DNA of 64,000 bases, from assembly GCF_007830295.1 (NCBI RefSeq), contig NZ_VLKC01000002.1, positions 1,960 through 65,959 of the forward strand. Direction: 5' to 3'. Shown here in pieces: positions 7,666 through 17,226 of the stretch. A program made the position numbers and the translations under genes. The notes below the pieces were generated by a model. That model ran no database searches. It worked only from the letters and a program-made list of their open reading frames with translations, and was not told where the DNA came from. The number at the start of each line of letters is the position of its first letter. The stretch's first letter is position 1. The stretch is from Sporomusa sp. KB1. Lineage in GTDB: Bacteria > Bacillota > Negativicutes > Sporomusales > Sporomusaceae.

Positions 7666-8501
7666 CTAAATTTTTTTCATTAGCAGTACTTCGTTGCCTA
7701 GCGCATTATAGATTATTTGATCACAAAACATTTTCATCATCATAATTCCCCGGCCTCGCTCTGACAGGCCCAATTGTTCAAACTCATTGTCTACATCCTT
7801 TACACCTAGGGCATTTACCTGTTTAGTGCTAAAACCTGTACCGTTGTCTTTAACTCTTACGACTATTCTGCTACCTGTTCGTTTCAGTTTCACTTGAATA
7901 CGTTCACTGGCGACTAGACCATTGTTAACGGCCTCATTAATCGCTACCTCAAACAGGACAACGCATGTTGGCGCATGTTGCGCAAGGAACTCGGCTATCA
8001 TTACTTGCGCCTGAGCAAGCTCGGCAGGGTTTTGGATATTGCATATGCTTATTTTTGTGTTTTTCTCCACAATTTCAATACAAACGACAGAGTAATCATC
8101 CATTCGTTCAGGCTGACATGCTAATTTTTTAAACCAGTTTACATACTGACCAAAATTTTCCTGTCTACGTACTCCAAATATTTCAAGCAGGTCAGAGGCG
8201 CCATCGCTCAGCATGCAATATATTTCTCCCGGCTTAAAAGGCATTACCTTTGTCTGTACTTCAGCCTTATCAAACATTCCCAGGTAACCACTAAATACAG
8301 GTACCAGTTCACACTTAGCCGGTTGTGCTGCCCCAAAAAAGTGTATCCCGCCAGTGATAACCTTAAAATTCCGTTTTTAATGCCAAATTGCTCAAAAAGC
8401 CTGTTAATTATAAGGTATTGTCCATTCCTGTTTTTCATCCAAGCCAAACTTGGCATATTATCCAGCAATAATTGTATCTGTCCTAACTTTTGAACTACCA
8501 C
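7666..8501 (-). pseudogene. Broken PAS/SpoIIE-phosphatase/RsbW-like kinase gene
   Basis: Minus strand from a GTG at 8501 (behind GGGAGA) gives the start of a PAS domain (DNMPSLAWMKNRNGQYLIINR), which stops after about 45 residues and runs directly into the last part of a PP2C/SpoIIE phosphatase. The frame changes by -1 at a six-T run (8340-8335); the second frame reads FFGAAQPAKCELVPVFSGYL, then MPFKPGEIYCMLSDGASD, and ends in a complete RsbW-type HATPase domain (EVAINEAVNNGL, KDNGTGF, GRGIMMMK). Most of the PP2C domain, including its N-terminal metal ligands, is missing. The ATPase half could still be made from the ATG at 8277. It belonged with the STAS gene upstream as a partner-switching module. 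Confidence 0.75.
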
Positions 8502-8554
8502 AGCATGATCTCTCCCTCAATCAAACTAAGAACAAGCAATCTTCGAATAAGTTT

Positions 8555-8592
8555 GGCTCTAGACTGAATTTCCTATCTTTCAGCCTAGAGCC
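8555..8592 (-). other. Hairpin between STAS gene and pseudogene
   Basis: GGCTCTAG-x-CTGAA and TTCAG-x-CTAGAGCC pair around a short loop, 47 bases after the STAS stop. There is no T run, so it may be an mRNA processing or stabilising hairpin rather than a terminator. Confidence 0.45.
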
Positions 8593-8638
8593 TTCTTACC
8601 ATTTCTATTAATTTTAACAGCTAGCAAACTAACCCACC

Positions 8639-8941
8639 TTACTCGATATGTAAAACCTTATCAAGCCTTGTCCGTTTTAATATCTCAGCCGCCATCCCTT
8701 GAATACCCTTCAATACAAGCTTACCATTCTTATCCAGAGTACGTTTATGAACCATTACTAACACTCCCAAACCAGAGCTATCAATATACTCCAGCCGTGA
8801 AAGCTCCATACTAATATCGGTAACGCCACCTTCGATTGCTGCTAGAAGTTCATCCCGGATTATTCCCGCATCATGTGCATATATTTTCCCATCTAAGGAT
8901 ACCGTAGCATGATTACCGTTAATTGTAAGCATATGTTTCAT
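8639..8941 (-). CDS. STAS-domain anti-sigma factor antagonist
   Basis: 100 residues, all STAS domain. The phosphorylation loop reads LEYIDSSGLGVLVMVH around residues 50-65, with the DSSGLG motif and the expected serine. Such proteins bind and sequester an RsbW/SpoIIAB-type kinase when unphosphorylated. The natural partner is the ATPase domain of the broken gene just downstream. AGGAGG lies before the ATG. Whether the switch is still functional is uncertain because the phosphatase part is gone. Confidence 0.9.
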   Translation of the reverse strand: MKHMLTINGNHATVSLDGKIYAHDAGIIRDELLAAIEGGVTDISMELSRLEYIDSSGLGVLVMVHKRTLDKNGKLVLKGIQGMAAEILKRTRLDKVLHIE

Positions 8942-9160
8942 TTTTCAGCCTCCTGTCCGTCCGTTATAACCTTACTAATCAAACAAAACCTTGCATTGCG
9001 GCCTCTTTATTTCCCTGCTTAATGATCTGTTGCTTCATATCCCCAGGCATATACCAAAACCAACTATTTCCACAAAATATACATACAAAATAAATTAAGC
9101 AACAGCACCATTGACATACCTAGGACAAAGCTTTTATGTAAAGTCTTAAATTTAGCATAT

Positions 9161-10021
9161 CTAGATAAGCTTGGTAGGCAGACTATTCACTTTAACTTCA
9201 TTGGGAATAACAATCTTATCTACACTATTAAATTTAGAAAAAACTACGGTAGTAACCAGCCTAGTATTGCTAAATACACCCTGAATGATCGACTTCTGTT
9301 CGGCAGGAACCGCCTTATCATTAGCGATATTATTACCAATTGCAGCTAAAATTCCCGACATATCTATAACACTTTTGACAATAGTAGCCGTTTCTTTGTT
9401 AATCGTTACCTGATATGTAATATCACCTAAATTCTTAAAAAGTTCATCTGAGAAGCTTACCTTTTTCATATTGGTAGAATTCATAGCCTGTTCCAAATTT
9501 TCCTTTAAATAACTTCCATCCATGGTAACCGCAAAAACCGCTACCTCAGCATTCTCCTCAACTGGAATCACACTGGTGATGGCTTTGGAGTAACTAGCAT
9601 ATTCATCAAGCGGGTTATACTGGGGCATATACTGTTTCTCCCAACAACCATTCATATTGGAGTATATCGCAAATTGTCCTTTAGCTTCTTCAATATATTG
9701 CACAATCTTTTGCTCATTTTTAGCAGAGGCGTCACCTACGGTAATGGTCATAACATTTTTGGCTACCATCGGTTTTACTTGCGTATCACATTCGCCGTTC
9801 ATAACCATGTTCATGGTTTGGCCCAGGAAAGACATAGAGCCGGTAGTTTCCAATGTCATATGGTAACTTTTAAGTGCAAACAATTTCTCATAGGCCTGAA
9901 CCACAAGTTCCTTGTGATCGTCATTTATTGCCGCCATAGCATTACCGATGCTGCAAACAGAAAATAGCATCGTCATTAGATAAACCATTATTATTTTTGC
10001 CAAAAATTTTGTTCTACTCAT
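9161..10021 (-). CDS. Secreted protein of unknown function (LolA-like/DUF6612-like)
   Basis: 286 residues with an N-terminal signal peptide (hydrophobic stretch to about residue 30, cleavage near GNAMA-A). The mature part has a repeating pattern of beta strands with statements such as LKSYHMTLETTGSMSFLGQTM and TYQVTINKETATIVKSVIDMSG, which resembles LolA-like or DUF6612 carriers that bind lipidic or hydrophobic molecules. That assignment is by look only. No lipobox cysteine. AAAGGAG precedes the ATG. It is 41 bases downstream of another secreted protein gene on the same strand. Confidence 0.6.
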   Translation of the reverse strand: MSRTKFLAKIIMVYLMTMLFSVCSIGNAMAAINDDHKELVVQAYEKLFALKSYHMTLETTGSMSFLGQTMNMVMNGECDTQVKPMVAKNVMTITVGDASAKNEQKIVQYIEEAKGQFAIYSNMNGCWEKQYMPQYNPLDEYASYSKAITSVIPVEENAEVAVFAVTMDGSYLKENLEQAMNSTNMKKVSFSDELFKNLGDITYQVTINKETATIVKSVIDMSGILAAIGNNIANDKAVPAEQKSIIQGVFSNTRLVTTVVFSKFNSVDKIVIPNEVKVNSLPTKLI

Positions 10022-10062
10022 CTAATCGCTCCTTTTCCGGTAAACCTAGAAAATTAAATATC

Positions 10063-11130
10063 TTACTGTGGTGCAACGACAATCTTTACTGGTAAGTTCG
10101 ATGCACCTGGCGGGCTGAAAGTAAACGACAGTGGATCACCGCTTTCAAAAGTACCTAAGAATGCAAAATCCTGCTGTTTATGATTCCCGATGAAATACAA
10201 CCTATCGCGTGGTATTGCCAGTGGACTCCAATATACCTCAGGATGGTTTATCTTTATAGCACCGGCATAGTGCCCAGCTAGCGGCACAAGATAACATGCA
10301 ATTCTGCTGCCTTTTTTAGAAGGAAGCCGCACTTGATAGACGACGCCATAATTTCCATAATTGACAACCTTGCTGCCATCAGTAGCATCAATACCCTGCA
10401 AGTAAGCATCTACTTGATTGTCTGCTAAGGTTATGCCTATTGCGCCATCATGAACAGGATCATACTCATTAAGCGGAGAAATTTCCCGGTTGGCCCCCTC
10501 AAATGTACCTCGTAAATGGCATTGATCTGCCGGTAGTACCTTTAATTTTTTGGAAAAATTCACACTATCTTCATTGACGGGTAGCATCACGACTTTCACA
10601 TTGACCGGGCCATCGACTGATAAATCATAAATACCATTAATCAGCATATTCGGCATCATCATGGATTCTATATCTGCTGCTAATTGCTTCACGCCCCCTG
10701 GGGGAATATTGATCTGGTAAGAAGCACTCTTATTTTCAGAAAAATATTGTGTCTGTGCTTCCTTTCCTACCGCCATCCAGTTGTATCCCGGTCCACCAAG
10801 GCTAGCTTGACTGACAGTAATATACGCTGTTTTTTTCCCCTTATTTTCTAATAGTACTGCCATCTTTTTAACATCACTCGATGCGTTCACATGGTAGAAG
10901 AATAAACGCACCTTTCCTTCTACCAGGTCTTGATACAAAATACCATCATGTTCAACCATCTCCGGACTATCTGAGAATAGAAGTTTACCACCTAATGAAT
11001 TACTTCTCATTTCCAACTCTGGAAGATTATCAACATCTAAACTACTAGGCCCTACGGCGGCAAATGTTGCCCCACCTCCCCAGTTTCCAATCACCATTAT
11101 AACCAAAATCAGCATCAGTACTTGTTTCAT
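10063..11130 (-). CDS. Secreted protein of unknown function
   Basis: 355 residues from the ATG at 11130, which has GGGGGG five bases upstream; a GTG at 11145 is in frame but lacks a site. A signal peptide covers about residues 1-25 (ending near TFAA). The mature part is rich in beta-strand-like segments (KKTAYITVSQASLGGPG, VNVKVVMLPVNE, DPLSFTFSPPGASNLP) and lacks a catalytic motif I can name. It is probably co-transcribed with the next secreted protein gene. A copy of the structured repeat lies 30 bases before the start codon. I do not recognise the family. Confidence 0.7.
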   Translation of the reverse strand: MKQVLMLILVIMVIGNWGGGATFAAVGPSSLDVDNLPELEMRSNSLGGKLLFSDSPEMVEHDGILYQDLVEGKVRLFFYHVNASSDVKKMAVLLENKGKKTAYITVSQASLGGPGYNWMAVGKEAQTQYFSENKSASYQINIPPGGVKQLAADIESMMMPNMLINGIYDLSVDGPVNVKVVMLPVNEDSVNFSKKLKVLPADQCHLRGTFEGANREISPLNEYDPVHDGAIGITLADNQVDAYLQGIDATDGSKVVNYGNYGVVYQVRLPSKKGSRIACYLVPLAGHYAGAIKINHPEVYWSPLAIPRDRLYFIGNHKQQDFAFLGTFESGDPLSFTFSPPGASNLPVKIVVAPQ

Positions 11131-11160
11131 AGTGTCCCCCCACACGGATAAGATACAATA

Positions 11161-11245
11161 AGACTTGGCTTATGCCAAGTCCTTTAGGACGCTGGCAGAA
11201 GCCTTAGTCGTTCTATCCAGGGAATGTTAACCTTTCCATCTGGAT
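11161..11245 (-). repeat. Structured intergenic repeat, copy 2
   Basis: An 85-base relative of 2343-2428. On the minus strand, the second hairpin is near perfect: GACT-aa-GGCTT-c-TGCCA-gc-GTCC-TAAA-GGAC-t-TGGCA-t-AAGCC-a-AGTC. The first hairpin closes with ATCCAG/CTGGAT. Like copy 1 it lies in the leader of a minus-strand gene in the same orientation. Confidence 0.75.
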
Positions 11246-11338
11246 AGAGAAAAAAACAAACAATTCATTTAAATTCTGCTAAACTATGAAATGTCCTGCA
11301 ACAATTTGTATTTTTAAATCAGATAATATCGTATAATA

Positions 11339-11382
11339 AAAAAACCACGATTTTCCTGCCATATCAGGAAGATCGCAGTTTT
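11339..11382 (-). terminator. Terminator of the HD-GYP gene
   Basis: AAAAC..CGAT.TTCCTG / CAGGAA.ATCG..GTTTT with a six-base loop, followed on the minus strand by a T run (TTTTTTTATT). It lies 31 bases after the stop of the HD-GYP gene. Confidence 0.85.
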
Positions 11383-11412
11383 ACTATTGCAATTTTCAAA
11401 ACATTGTCCCTA

Positions 11413-12555
11413 TCAAACATTTTTCCCTTTTATATAATTAGTAGGAATATATTCCGTATAAGCCTGGACATGACCGGCATTTATCTCGTCAAAATCCACA
11501 ATGAAGACTTCCGGGTTTTTCTCCAAATCAAGTTCAATAAGCTTGTTGACTTCGGTACCATCCTCGCTGGAGATAATGCGAACCACAGGAGTATTTTTAC
11601 TTTTTATGCCGACTCCTAAAATCAAGGCACTTTGCCGGTTATTAAGCCGTACCGTTTTGCCCATAGGATAGATAGCCACATTCTGGTTAAATTTATCGAC
11701 AAGCTCCGGGTTAAAATATTCTCCTGCCGCCTTATTCAAAATAGCAGCCGCATAATACACAGGAGTAGGACGGCGATGCGGCATTCCCGCAATCAACCGG
11801 TCATACACATCGGCAATACTGATAATCTGCGCATACTCGGAAATAGCATCTCCCGTAAGCCCCATAGGATAACCGCTGCCATTCCAGCGTTCATGATGTT
11901 GAAAACAAGCATTAACAATAGCAACAGATAAGTTCTCATTTTGCCGCAAAATCTCTAATGAGTAAAAAGGATGCTGCTTGTATTCCTCCATACCTTCATT
12001 AGTTAAATAGTTAGGATACTGCAGCGCCAGGTTCCTGGAAAATTTAACCTTGCCGACATCATGAAACATAGCCGCCAAACCCAATTCATACAGCTGCTTA
12101 TTATCATATCCTTTGGCAAGACCGGTCATGACCGATAAAATGCACGTATTTACCGCATGCGAAAACATATATTCTTCCTTACGGCGCATATCCAAAAGAT
12201 GAATCATATTTTCCGGCTTCTGGTCAAGCTGGTTGACCAAGTCGCTGACAATGCTTTTTATTCGATCAAGCTTTACCCCTTTGCCGAGACGAAAGTGGTT
12301 GATAACCTCCCTCGCGGCGGTCATTGCCTGCTGCCGCTGTTTGGGGTCATCGCGTTCTTCTTCTATTTCCTTAGCAACCTCTGGGATTTGGGGATCTCCA
12401 ACAAACAAAGATATAATCCCTTTATCGCGAAGATACTGAATATATCTTTCCTTTATTTCTATGCCCTCATGCAATAAAACGGTACCATCTGCTGCCATGA
12501 GCGGCTTTGATAAATACATACCTGGCTGTATTTCATCTAATGATATGCTCTGCAT
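11413..12555 (-). CDS. HD-GYP domain protein (probable c-di-GMP phosphodiesterase)
   Basis: 380 residues from the ATG at 12555, which has AGAGGTG upstream; the frame extends further but into a hydrophobic stretch without a site. An N-terminal part (LDEIQPGMYLSKPLMAADG) precedes an HD-GYP domain: HAVNTCILSVMTG, MFHDVGKVKF (the HD pair), HPFYSLEIL, FQHHERWNGSGYPMGL (HHE and GYP) and SIADVYDRLIAG. The family hydrolyses cyclic di-GMP to pGpG or GMP in the cytoplasm. No receiver or other sensor domain is attached. It is a single-gene unit with its own terminator. Confidence 0.9.
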   Translation of the reverse strand: MQSISLDEIQPGMYLSKPLMAADGTVLLHEGIEIKERYIQYLRDKGIISLFVGDPQIPEVAKEIEEERDDPKQRQQAMTAAREVINHFRLGKGVKLDRIKSIVSDLVNQLDQKPENMIHLLDMRRKEEYMFSHAVNTCILSVMTGLAKGYDNKQLYELGLAAMFHDVGKVKFSRNLALQYPNYLTNEGMEEYKQHPFYSLEILRQNENLSVAIVNACFQHHERWNGSGYPMGLTGDAISEYAQIISIADVYDRLIAGMPHRRPTPVYYAAAILNKAAGEYFNPELVDKFNQNVAIYPMGKTVRLNNRQSALILGVGIKSKNTPVVRIISSEDGTEVNKLIELDLEKNPEVFIVDFDEINAGHVQAYTEYIPTNYIKGKNV

Positions 12556-12676
12556 AGAATCACCTCTTACAATAAGTATAATATGCCACCCTATTATATA
12601 TATCGAGAATAGTGCAAAATACTTAACGCTGAATGGCAAACAAAATTCGACAACGTCATGGTATTCATTTTCTATT

Positions 12677-13342
12677 CTATAGCAATGCTAGCTTTTGAAA
12701 ACCATCATAAGAGAACCAACAACCCAGCAAAATAAGAAAAGCTGCACAAATCATCAGTACCCCTTGGTACAGCCTGTCACTAATAAAACTACGACCAGTA
12801 TGAATGATAAACGAAACCAAGGAAAACCAAGCCAAATCTGATAATATATGCCCCGCAAAAAACGTTATTAAACCTATAGTTCCCAAGCTCATCGCCACCA
12901 CGACATAGCTCACACCAACCGTAGCCCACCAGAGAGACCAGTACGGATTGGTAAGGCTGAGTATTATGCCCGAAATCCAAGGACGCATAGACTGCCGTTC
13001 CATTGTTCTTTCTGAACTATTTCCCAACTCTGAAAAACCCAGCGAAACTTCTCTGTTTTTTGCACTTATATATATTCCCCAGCCAAACCACAGCAGGACT
13101 AAGCCTCCTATAAGCCCTATCCCTCCAGTCACGATAGATTGCTGAATATAGTAGGTAAGCCCGCCAGCCAGACAAACTACCAGCAACAATTCAACAATAG
13201 TGTGACCTAGAACTATTTGCGGACCTACCCAAAAGCCCCGTCTGGGCGTTTCGCTTATTGTCACTGTAAGCATGGGTCCTGGCATCATGGCACCAGATAG
13301 TCCAACAAGAAATGCTGTTGTAAATAAAGTAATATAATCCAT
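12677..13342 (-). CDS. LysE/RhtB family amino acid exporter
   Basis: 221 residues with six membrane segments and the LysE family N-terminus: FLVGLSGAMMPGPMLTVTISETPRRGFWVG with the conserved GPGP-type turn. Family members export lysine, threonine, homoserine or similar compounds; the substrate here is not readable. The gene lies downstream of the polar amino acid ABC operon on the same strand, but the operon terminator at 13490-13530 separates them. Confidence 0.85.
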   Translation of the reverse strand: MDYITLFTTAFLVGLSGAMMPGPMLTVTISETPRRGFWVGPQIVLGHTIVELLLVVCLAGGLTYYIQQSIVTGGIGLIGGLVLLWFGWGIYISAKNREVSLGFSELGNSSERTMERQSMRPWISGIILSLTNPYWSLWWATVGVSYVVVAMSLGTIGLITFFAGHILSDLAWFSLVSFIIHTGRSFISDRLYQGVLMICAAFLILLGCWFSYDGFQKLALL

Positions 13343-13489
13343 ACTACTTCTCCATCCCCCTATTCCTATGTGAGCACTCTTAAGACAGCACCTTAATTAT
13401 ATCATTAAATGTTGCTTCCTAATACCATACTTTCTCTGCACTCATTTTTCCTAATTTCAATAGCTTTTTCACTTACCATATACAAAGAA

Positions 13490-13530
13490 AGCAACATCGT
13501 TTTACCGCCAAAACGGTTAAACGATGTTGC
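13490..13530 (-). terminator. Terminator of the amino acid ABC operon
   Basis: AGCAACATCGTTTAACCG and CGGTAAAACGATGTTGCT pair on the minus strand and are followed by TTCTTTG. It lies 50 bases after the last permease gene. Confidence 0.75.
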
Positions 13531-13579
13531 TGTATACGGGCCTGGCCTTTATAAGATAAAGTTATCCTGGTTATTCTGC

Positions 13580-14230
13580 TTAAGAACTGCTCAGCGTCAT
13601 TCGACGTTGTAATAACCGGGCATAGGTTGATAGTGCATAATTTAATACGAAATAAGTGACAGCAATCATCCCAAAGAGAGTAAACACCTGTGCCGTCGTA
13701 CCATATTTGCCCATAATAATCATACCTTTGCCAGTTAGTTCTTCAATACCGACAGCCCAAACAAATGACGTATCTTTTATAACCGTTGTCCCCTGTGAAA
13801 CAAGGGGTGGAATCATATTTTTCAGCGCCTGGGGCAGCACAATATACCGAAGAACCTGGACATAATTCAAACCTTGAGATTTGCCCGCCTCCCATTGTCC
13901 ACGGGGGATAGAGTTCAATCCACCACGAACTATTTCCGCAACAATAGCCGAGGTAAATACCGTCATGGCAGCGATCCCTGCCTGCACTGGCGGTAAATTG
14001 GTCATAAACCTAAATCCGAGAATGAACAATAAGGTTGGGGTATTTCGCACTATTTCCACATATACGGCTGCAATTGGCGAAAAAAAACGCTGACCTGAAA
14101 ACCGGGCTACACCCAAAACAATACCCAGCACCAGACTAAGCACAATGGATGAGATAGCAATTTCAAGCGTGATTAGCAATCCATCAGCTAAAAATAAGAG
14201 AATTTCAGGTTTAAAAAGATCACTAATCAT
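13580..14230 (-). CDS. Polar amino acid ABC transporter permease
   Basis: 216 residues, five membrane segments, HisM/GltK-type permease. The cytoplasmic loop [28 protein letters not shown] carries the EAA motif that docks on the ATPase. It overlaps the preceding permease by four bases, so translation is coupled. Second permease of a heterodimeric glutamate/aspartate- or glutamine-type importer. Confidence 0.93.
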   Translation of the reverse strand: MISDLFKPEILLFLADGLLITLEIAISSIVLSLVLGIVLGVARFSGQRFFSPIAAVYVEIVRNTPTLLFILGFRFMTNLPPVQAGIAAMTVFTSAIVAEIVRGGLNSIPRGQWEAGKSQGLNYVQVLRYIVLPQALKNMIPPLVSQGTTVIKDTSFVWAVGIEELTGKGMIIMGKYGTTAQVFTLFGMIAVTYFVLNYALSTYARLLQRRMTLSSS

Positions 14231-14898
14231 GTATTCACCGCCGCCTTTTGCTCCAGTTTTCTAGCATAAGCTGCTAGTGGCAGGCAAAGAATAATATACA
14301 GTACCCCTGTCGCAACATAGGCGGGTCCATAGTACAGGTTAGTAGATGACCAAGAATCAGCCTGATACATAAGTTCTCCCCCTGCCACCATGGCCAATAC
14401 AGAAGTATTTTTTATCAGACTTACCGCTTGATTTGTCAGCGGTGGAAAAGCCATCCGTTTCGCCTGCGGAAGAATAATATGACGCATAGCACTCCAGAAG
14501 GAAAAGCCCTGTGAATAGGCAGCCTCAAGCTGCCCTCGCGGAACAGCTTGGATGCCGGCACGTACTACCTCGGAGATATATGCTCCATGATAAATTCCTA
14601 CCCCTAATACACCTACCGCAAAGATCGGCAGCATAACACCAAGGTGAGGCAACCCATGATACAGAAAAAACACCTGAATTACCAACGGGGTATTTTGAAT
14701 GCTTTCTACGTACACCCGCGTAATAGCTTGAAAAAACGTAAACTTAGAACTGCCCAATACACCAAACAGGATACCTAACGCCAAGGCCAATACAAGAGCA
14801 AAAAACGATACCAGCACCGTATTAGCAAAACCTTCTCCAAATACGGCCCAATCGTGAGCTAATGCGACCCACTTATAGTCCGCAAAAGGTCCGTTCAC
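14227..14898 (-). CDS. Polar amino acid ABC transporter permease
   Basis: 223 residues, the first permease of the pair. The EAA loop reads [32 protein letters not shown] start overlaps the TAG stop of the binding-protein gene by one base, giving coupled translation. It resembles GltJ/HisQ-type subunits and should pair with the downstream permease in the inner membrane. Confidence 0.93.
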   Translation of the reverse strand: MNGPFADYKWVALAHDWAVFGEGFANTVLVSFFALVLALALGILFGVLGSSKFTFFQAITRVYVESIQNTPLVIQVFFLYHGLPHLGVMLPIFAVGVLGVGIYHGAYISEVVRAGIQAVPRGQLEAAYSQGFSFWSAMRHIILPQAKRMAFPPLTNQAVSLIKNTSVLAMVAGGELMYQADSWSSTNLYYGPAYVATGVLYIILCLPLAAYARKLEQKAAVNT

Positions 14899-15710
14899 TA
14901 TTTAATACCCCACTTTTGAATTAATTTATCTAATTCACCATTCTTTTTCATTTCAGCAATCACTTCATCTACCGCCTTAGCCAATGCAGTGTTAGATTTT
15001 TTCGAAGCCACACCGTACTCCTGGGGCGCAAAGCGATCGTTCAAGATGGTAGTGCTGTCATCAAGATAGCCGGCTAAGATTGAACCGTCAACAGAAAATA
15101 CATCAACACGGCCTGAGTCTAAAGCAGTCTTAATTTCAGGATAGGTACCAAACTCAAGGAACTGAACCTTAGCACCAGCCTTATCGGCTTCTTCCTGCAG
15201 TGCTTTACGACTAGTCGCGCTTTGTGCCACACCGATTTTCTTCCCATTCATATCTTTAACAGACTGAATACCTGAGCTTTTCTTAACCATCATGGCAACG
15301 CCATCCTTAAAGTATGGCTCGGAAAAATTATAACTTTGTTTGCGTTCATCAGTAATAGTAAATGTAGCAATTACCAAATCAATTTCACCATTATCAAGCA
15401 ACGGGCCTCGTGTCTTAGCAGTTACACCCTGGACATCAACCTTAGTAGGGTCACCAAGAATTTTTTTAGCAACAGCCCGGGCAATATCAATCTCTAAGCC
15501 GTCAATCTTATTTGTTTGCGGATCTTTAAAACCGAACTTTGGTACATCAACCTTAACGCCAACTTTTAGTGAACCGCGGTCTTTAATCGCTTTTATATCA
15601 GCTGCAGCATCACCCTGCGCACTTTGTGCCGGCTTATTTGTGCCACAGCCGACTACCAGAAGCCCAAACACCATTACTATACATAATAAAAAAGCACTAA
15701 AACGTTTCAT
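14898..15710 (-). CDS. Amino acid ABC transporter substrate-binding protein
   Basis: About 270 residues with a lipoprotein signal (LLVVGCGTN, lipobox cysteine near residue 22 from the chosen start). SBP_bac_3 domain with GLEIDIARAVAKKIL, DLVIATFTITDERKQSYNFS and DGVAMMVKKSSG, the ligand-clasping blocks of glutamate/aspartate-type binding proteins. GAGGA favours the ATG at 15710 over the in-frame ATG at 15719. Outer face of the inner membrane. Confidence 0.92.
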   Translation of the reverse strand: MKRFSAFLLCIVMVFGLLVVGCGTNKPAQSAQGDAAADIKAIKDRGSLKVGVKVDVPKFGFKDPQTNKIDGLEIDIARAVAKKILGDPTKVDVQGVTAKTRGPLLDNGEIDLVIATFTITDERKQSYNFSEPYFKDGVAMMVKKSSGIQSVKDMNGKKIGVAQSATSRKALQEEADKAGAKVQFLEFGTYPEIKTALDSGRVDVFSVDGSILAGYLDDSTTILNDRFAPQEYGVASKKSNTALAKAVDEVIAEMKKNGELDKLIQKWGIK

Positions 15711-15744
15711 ACTCACCATTCCTCTTTTTATAATAGTTTACTTA

Positions 15745-16476
15745 TCAATGGGAACGAAGAATCTTGCTCAAAAACAACTTGGTCCTATCATTCTCTGGGT
15801 TAACAAAAAAGTGTTCTGGTGTACCTTCTTCCACAATTCGGCCCGCGTCCATAAAGATCACACGATCAGCAACCTGCCGGGCAAATCCCATTTCATGAGT
15901 TACTACTACCATCGTAATGCCTTCTTTTGCTAAATCCACCATAACGTCCAATACTTCTTGTATCATCTCAGGATCAAGCGCCGAAGTAGGCTCATCAAAA
16001 AGCATGACCCGTGGTTTCATAGTGAGAGCACGAGCGATTGCTACCCGTTGCTGCTGTCCACCTGACAATTGAGCTGGATAGGCATTCGCTTTTTCCTTAA
16101 GACCAACCCGGTCTAAAAAAGCCAGTCCCGTTTCCTCAGCCTCAGCCTTAGGCACTTTTTTAATTAATATTGGTGCCAATGTTAGATTTTCCAAGACTGT
16201 CTTATGAGGATAAAGATTAAATTGCTGAAAAACCATCGCAACTGATTCTCGCACTTTGGCAACATTTGCTTTAGGCGCTGTCAATTCTACTCCATCGACA
16301 AAAATTTTGCCGCTTGACGGTGTTTCAAGGAGGTTCATGGAGCGAATTAATGTACTCTTCCCAGAGCCACTTGGCCCAATCACTACAACCTTTTCCCCTG
16401 CAGCCACCTTCAAATCAATGTCCTTAAGAACATGATTTTGGCCGAAATGTTTCTGTACCCCTTCCATTGAAATCAA
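15745..16476 (-). CDS. Polar amino acid ABC transporter ATP-binding protein
   Basis: About 243 residues. Walker [11 protein letters not shown]-loop [12 protein letters not shown], signature [15 protein letters not shown], Walker [13 protein letters not shown], and H-loop [11 protein letters not shown] are all present; this is the GlnQ/GltL type. GGAGGG followed by six bases sets the start at the TTG of 16476. The frame opens at 16500 but that TTG lies upstream of the ribosome site. First gene of the four-gene operon, behind a leader with a terminator-like hairpin. Confidence 0.93.
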   Translation of the reverse strand: MISMEGVQKHFGQNHVLKDIDLKVAAGEKVVVIGPSGSGKSTLIRSMNLLETPSSGKIFVDGVELTAPKANVAKVRESVAMVFQQFNLYPHKTVLENLTLAPILIKKVPKAEAEETGLAFLDRVGLKEKANAYPAQLSGGQQQRVAIARALTMKPRVMLFDEPTSALDPEMIQEVLDVMVDLAKEGITMVVVTHEMGFARQVADRVIFMDAGRIVEEGTPEHFFVNPENDRTKLFLSKILRSH

Positions 16477-16505
16477 GTTTCTCCCTCCTCTCTTAAACAA
16501 CTAAA

Positions 16506-16540
16506 AAGACACCTGTCTCTTAATAGAGAACAGGCGTCTT
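16506..16540 (-). terminator. Attenuator-like hairpin in the ABC operon leader
   Basis: On the minus strand AAGACGCCTGTTCTCT pairs with AGAGACAGGTGTCTT (one G-U pair), followed by TTTTTAG. It lies between the promoter at 16583-16611 and the ribosome binding site, so it can stop transcription before the operon. Confidence 0.75.
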
Positions 16541-16582
16541 TGCCATCAAATATAATATTAACCTTCATTAGTATATGTTGAT

Positions 16583-16611
16583 AGTATAATTGAAACAAAA
16601 CATGCTGTCAA
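16583..16611 (-). promoter_or_regulatory. Promoter of the amino acid ABC operon
   Basis: Minus strand TTGACA (16611-16606), exactly 17 bases, TATACT (16588-16583). A near-consensus sigma-A promoter. Confidence 0.85.
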
Positions 16612-16753
16612 TATATGAGTTAAGTATATTAATCTGTTGATAGAGTCCGGAGACAGTGGATCTTTGGATATTATTCTTCTCCTTAGAAGCATTATTGAGG
16701 TTTTCGAGAAAAAGTTTAACCAAAAAATCATCGTGTCAAGGACACGATAAATT

Positions 16754-17194
16754 TTATTTATTAAACTCATTAACGATTTTTTTCAAGACCGCTGTGAATT
16801 GTTTTTTCTCATCATCAGCAAGACACTTTGTCATCTTGTTCGCAAAATGATAATAGCCCCTGCTCTCCATATCTAAAAGCTCTTTCCCTTTTTCCGCTAA
16901 GTATACATGGAAAACCCGTAAATCTTCTGCTGACTGCTGCTTATAAACCATATTACGCTTGATCAATCGATTAATGATGTCCGTGACAGTTGATTTTTGG
17001 ACATTAAACTTTTCTACTAACTGTTTAAATGTAGGCGCATCCATTTCATTAATTGCATGAAGATAATGCAATTGTGTTATCGTTAGATTTAACAGCTCGC
17101 CGCGATCTGCTTCTTCCTTATAAGTCCGCATGGACTGCCGCATAGATTCTGATAGAATATCAATGTATTTTACAATAAGAGCTTCTGTTTCCAT
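16754..17194 (-). CDS. MarR family transcriptional regulator
   Basis: 146 residues with the winged-helix layout of MarR: TQLHYLHAINEMDAPTFKQLV, recognition helix region NVQKSTVTDIINRLIKRNMV and wing SAEDLRVFHVYLAEKGKELL. AGGAG favours the second of two adjacent ATG codons. It follows the nitroreductase-like gene by 30 bases and so is probably the second gene of that operon, auto-regulated through the palindrome at 18381-18400 (inference). Confidence 0.9.
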   Translation of the reverse strand: METEALIVKYIDILSESMRQSMRTYKEEADRGELLNLTITQLHYLHAINEMDAPTFKQLVEKFNVQKSTVTDIINRLIKRNMVYKQQSAEDLRVFHVYLAEKGKELLDMESRGYYHFANKMTKCLADDEKKQFTAVLKKIVNEFNK

Positions 17195-17226
17195 CATATC
17201 TCCTTCAATCCTTATAGCCCTCTGTA

